NCBI GenBank assembly: GCA_018056205.1
Contig: JAGPGC010000076.1
Coordinates: 1 to 5,876, forward strand
Length of the DNA stretch: 5,876 nucleotides
DNA from: Candidatus Atribacteria bacterium
GTDB lineage: Bacteria > Atribacterota > Atribacteria > Atribacterales > Atribacteraceae
Direction: 5' to 3'
Shown here: positions 5,566 through 5,876 of the stretch, piece by piece
How positions within the stretch are numbered: the stretch's first letter is position 1
How the letters are laid out: each line of letters starts with the position of its first letter
Program-made: the position numbers and the translations under genes
Notes under the pieces: model-generated
The model's input: only the letters and a program-made list of their open reading frames with translations
Database searches by the model: none
What the model was told of the DNA's origin: nothing

Positions 5566-5876
5566 TTACTCCTTCAAAGCACCGAAAGTTAATCCACTGA
5601 TTAGATTTTTGGGAACAATAATACCAAAAATAATAATTGGAATGCTAACCAAAAGTGAAGCAGCACACATTTGCCCCCAGGATATTTCAACAAAACCGAT
5701 GAAATTATAAACCCCCACTGTCACTGTACGACGGTTTACCCCAGTGAGAATTAAAGCAAAAAAGAATTCATTCCAAACAAAAATAAAACAGAGAACCGCA
5801 CTAGCAAGAATACCGGTAAAAGAAATGGGCACAGTGACATGCCATAAAACTCTTAAACGATTACAGCCATCTATCA
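5566..5876 (-). CDS. Carbohydrate ABC transporter permease, MalG-type, C-terminal part (5' end outside window)
   Basis: The frame stays open to the right edge, so this is the C-terminal 102 or so residues of an inner-membrane permease of a CUT1-type sugar importer, which normally pairs with a MalF-like permease, a binding protein and an ATPase. The first readable residues, IDGCNRLRVLWHVTVP, are the end of the EAA loop (EAA...DG...P) that docks on the ATPase. Two hydrophobic spans follow: SFTGILASAVLCFIFVWNEF, and CAASLLVSIPIIIFGIIVP near the end. The tail LISGLTFGALKE is typical of MalG homologues (..GLTAGAVKG). The GTG at 5832 is inside the EAA region and is not a start. The stop TAA (5568-5566) overlaps ATG in TAATG, and the ribosome site for the next gene lies within this coding end, so the two are translationally coupled. 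Upstream operon members and the promoter are outside the window. Confidence 0.92.
   Translation of the reverse strand, partial: IDGCNRLRVLWHVTVPISFTGILASAVLCFIFVWNEFFFALILTGVNRRTVTVGVYNFIGFVEISWGQMCAASLLVSIPIIIFGIIVPKNLISGLTFGALKE
5569..5574 (-). promoter_or_regulatory. Shine-Dalgarno AAGGAG inside the permease 3' end, deciding the UroD-like start
   Basis: AAGGAG on the minus strand overlaps the last permease codons (AAG GAG, Lys-Glu, just before TAA). It is two bases from the first ATG (5566) and eight from the second (5560). Normal spacing favours the second, giving a protein that starts MTSKQRVL, as is usual in this family. Confidence 0.75.

Noticed and set aside
5830..5832. GTG as the start of the permease
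   Set aside because: The frame continues upstream and encodes the EAA-loop signature DG...P, so this codon is internal and the gene runs off the window.
1..5876. CRISPR array, tRNA, rRNA, transposase or phage genes
   Set aside because: No spaced repeat array, no cloverleaf or rRNA-like segment, and no integrase or transposase motif were seen on either strand.

Overview
The window reads as a stretch of an AT-rich (roughly two-thirds A/T by eye) anaerobe-type bacterial chromosome. The gene set combines a carbohydrate ABC importer, a ROK sugar kinase, a UroD-family methyltransferase-like protein and an aldo/keto reductase. This recalls sugar-fermenting lineages such as Atribacterota or Thermotogota-like bacteria. 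The taxon is only a guess: there is no rRNA or marker gene here, and a database search would be needed to decide.

Layout. The plus strand occupies 1-3418. It opens with the C-terminal part of a CorA-type Mg2+/divalent cation channel (1-297, cut by the window edge). A 91-base gap with two overlapping AT-rich dyads follows. Next is a 664-residue two-domain protein (389-2383) that joins a class I SAM-dependent methyltransferase to a D-Ala-D-Ala-ligase-like ATP-grasp domain, and then an aldo/keto reductase (2438-3418). The last two genes lie 54 bases apart and are probably co-transcribed. The minus strand occupies 3569-5876. Read 5' to 3', it carries the end of a MalG-type sugar ABC permease (cut by the right edge), a UroD/COG0407-family protein overlapping it by one base in TAATG, and a ROK-family sugar kinase that starts at TTG. 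The two transcription units converge on a 150-base gap (3419-3568) with a long hairpin that could stop transcription from both sides. No gene-free stretch exceeds 300 bases.

How the genes may work together. The minus-strand operon looks like sugar uptake (permease), phosphorylation (ROK kinase) and an enzyme of the corrinoid-methyltransferase/uroporphyrinogen decarboxylase fold. The last lacks the Cys ligands of characterised methyltransferases and keeps an H-x-D plus a downstream His instead. A working inference is uptake and processing of a modified, perhaps O-methylated, sugar. The plus-strand fusion probably methylates and ligates a small amino-acid-like substrate, but its substrates are unknown.

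The points most worth a second look are the methyltransferase/ATP-grasp fusion with a non-Ddl active site, a GC-rich palindromic element inside the 5' coding end of that fusion, a perfect 26-bp tandem duplication straddling its stop codon, and the UroD-like protein inside a sugar-transport operon.
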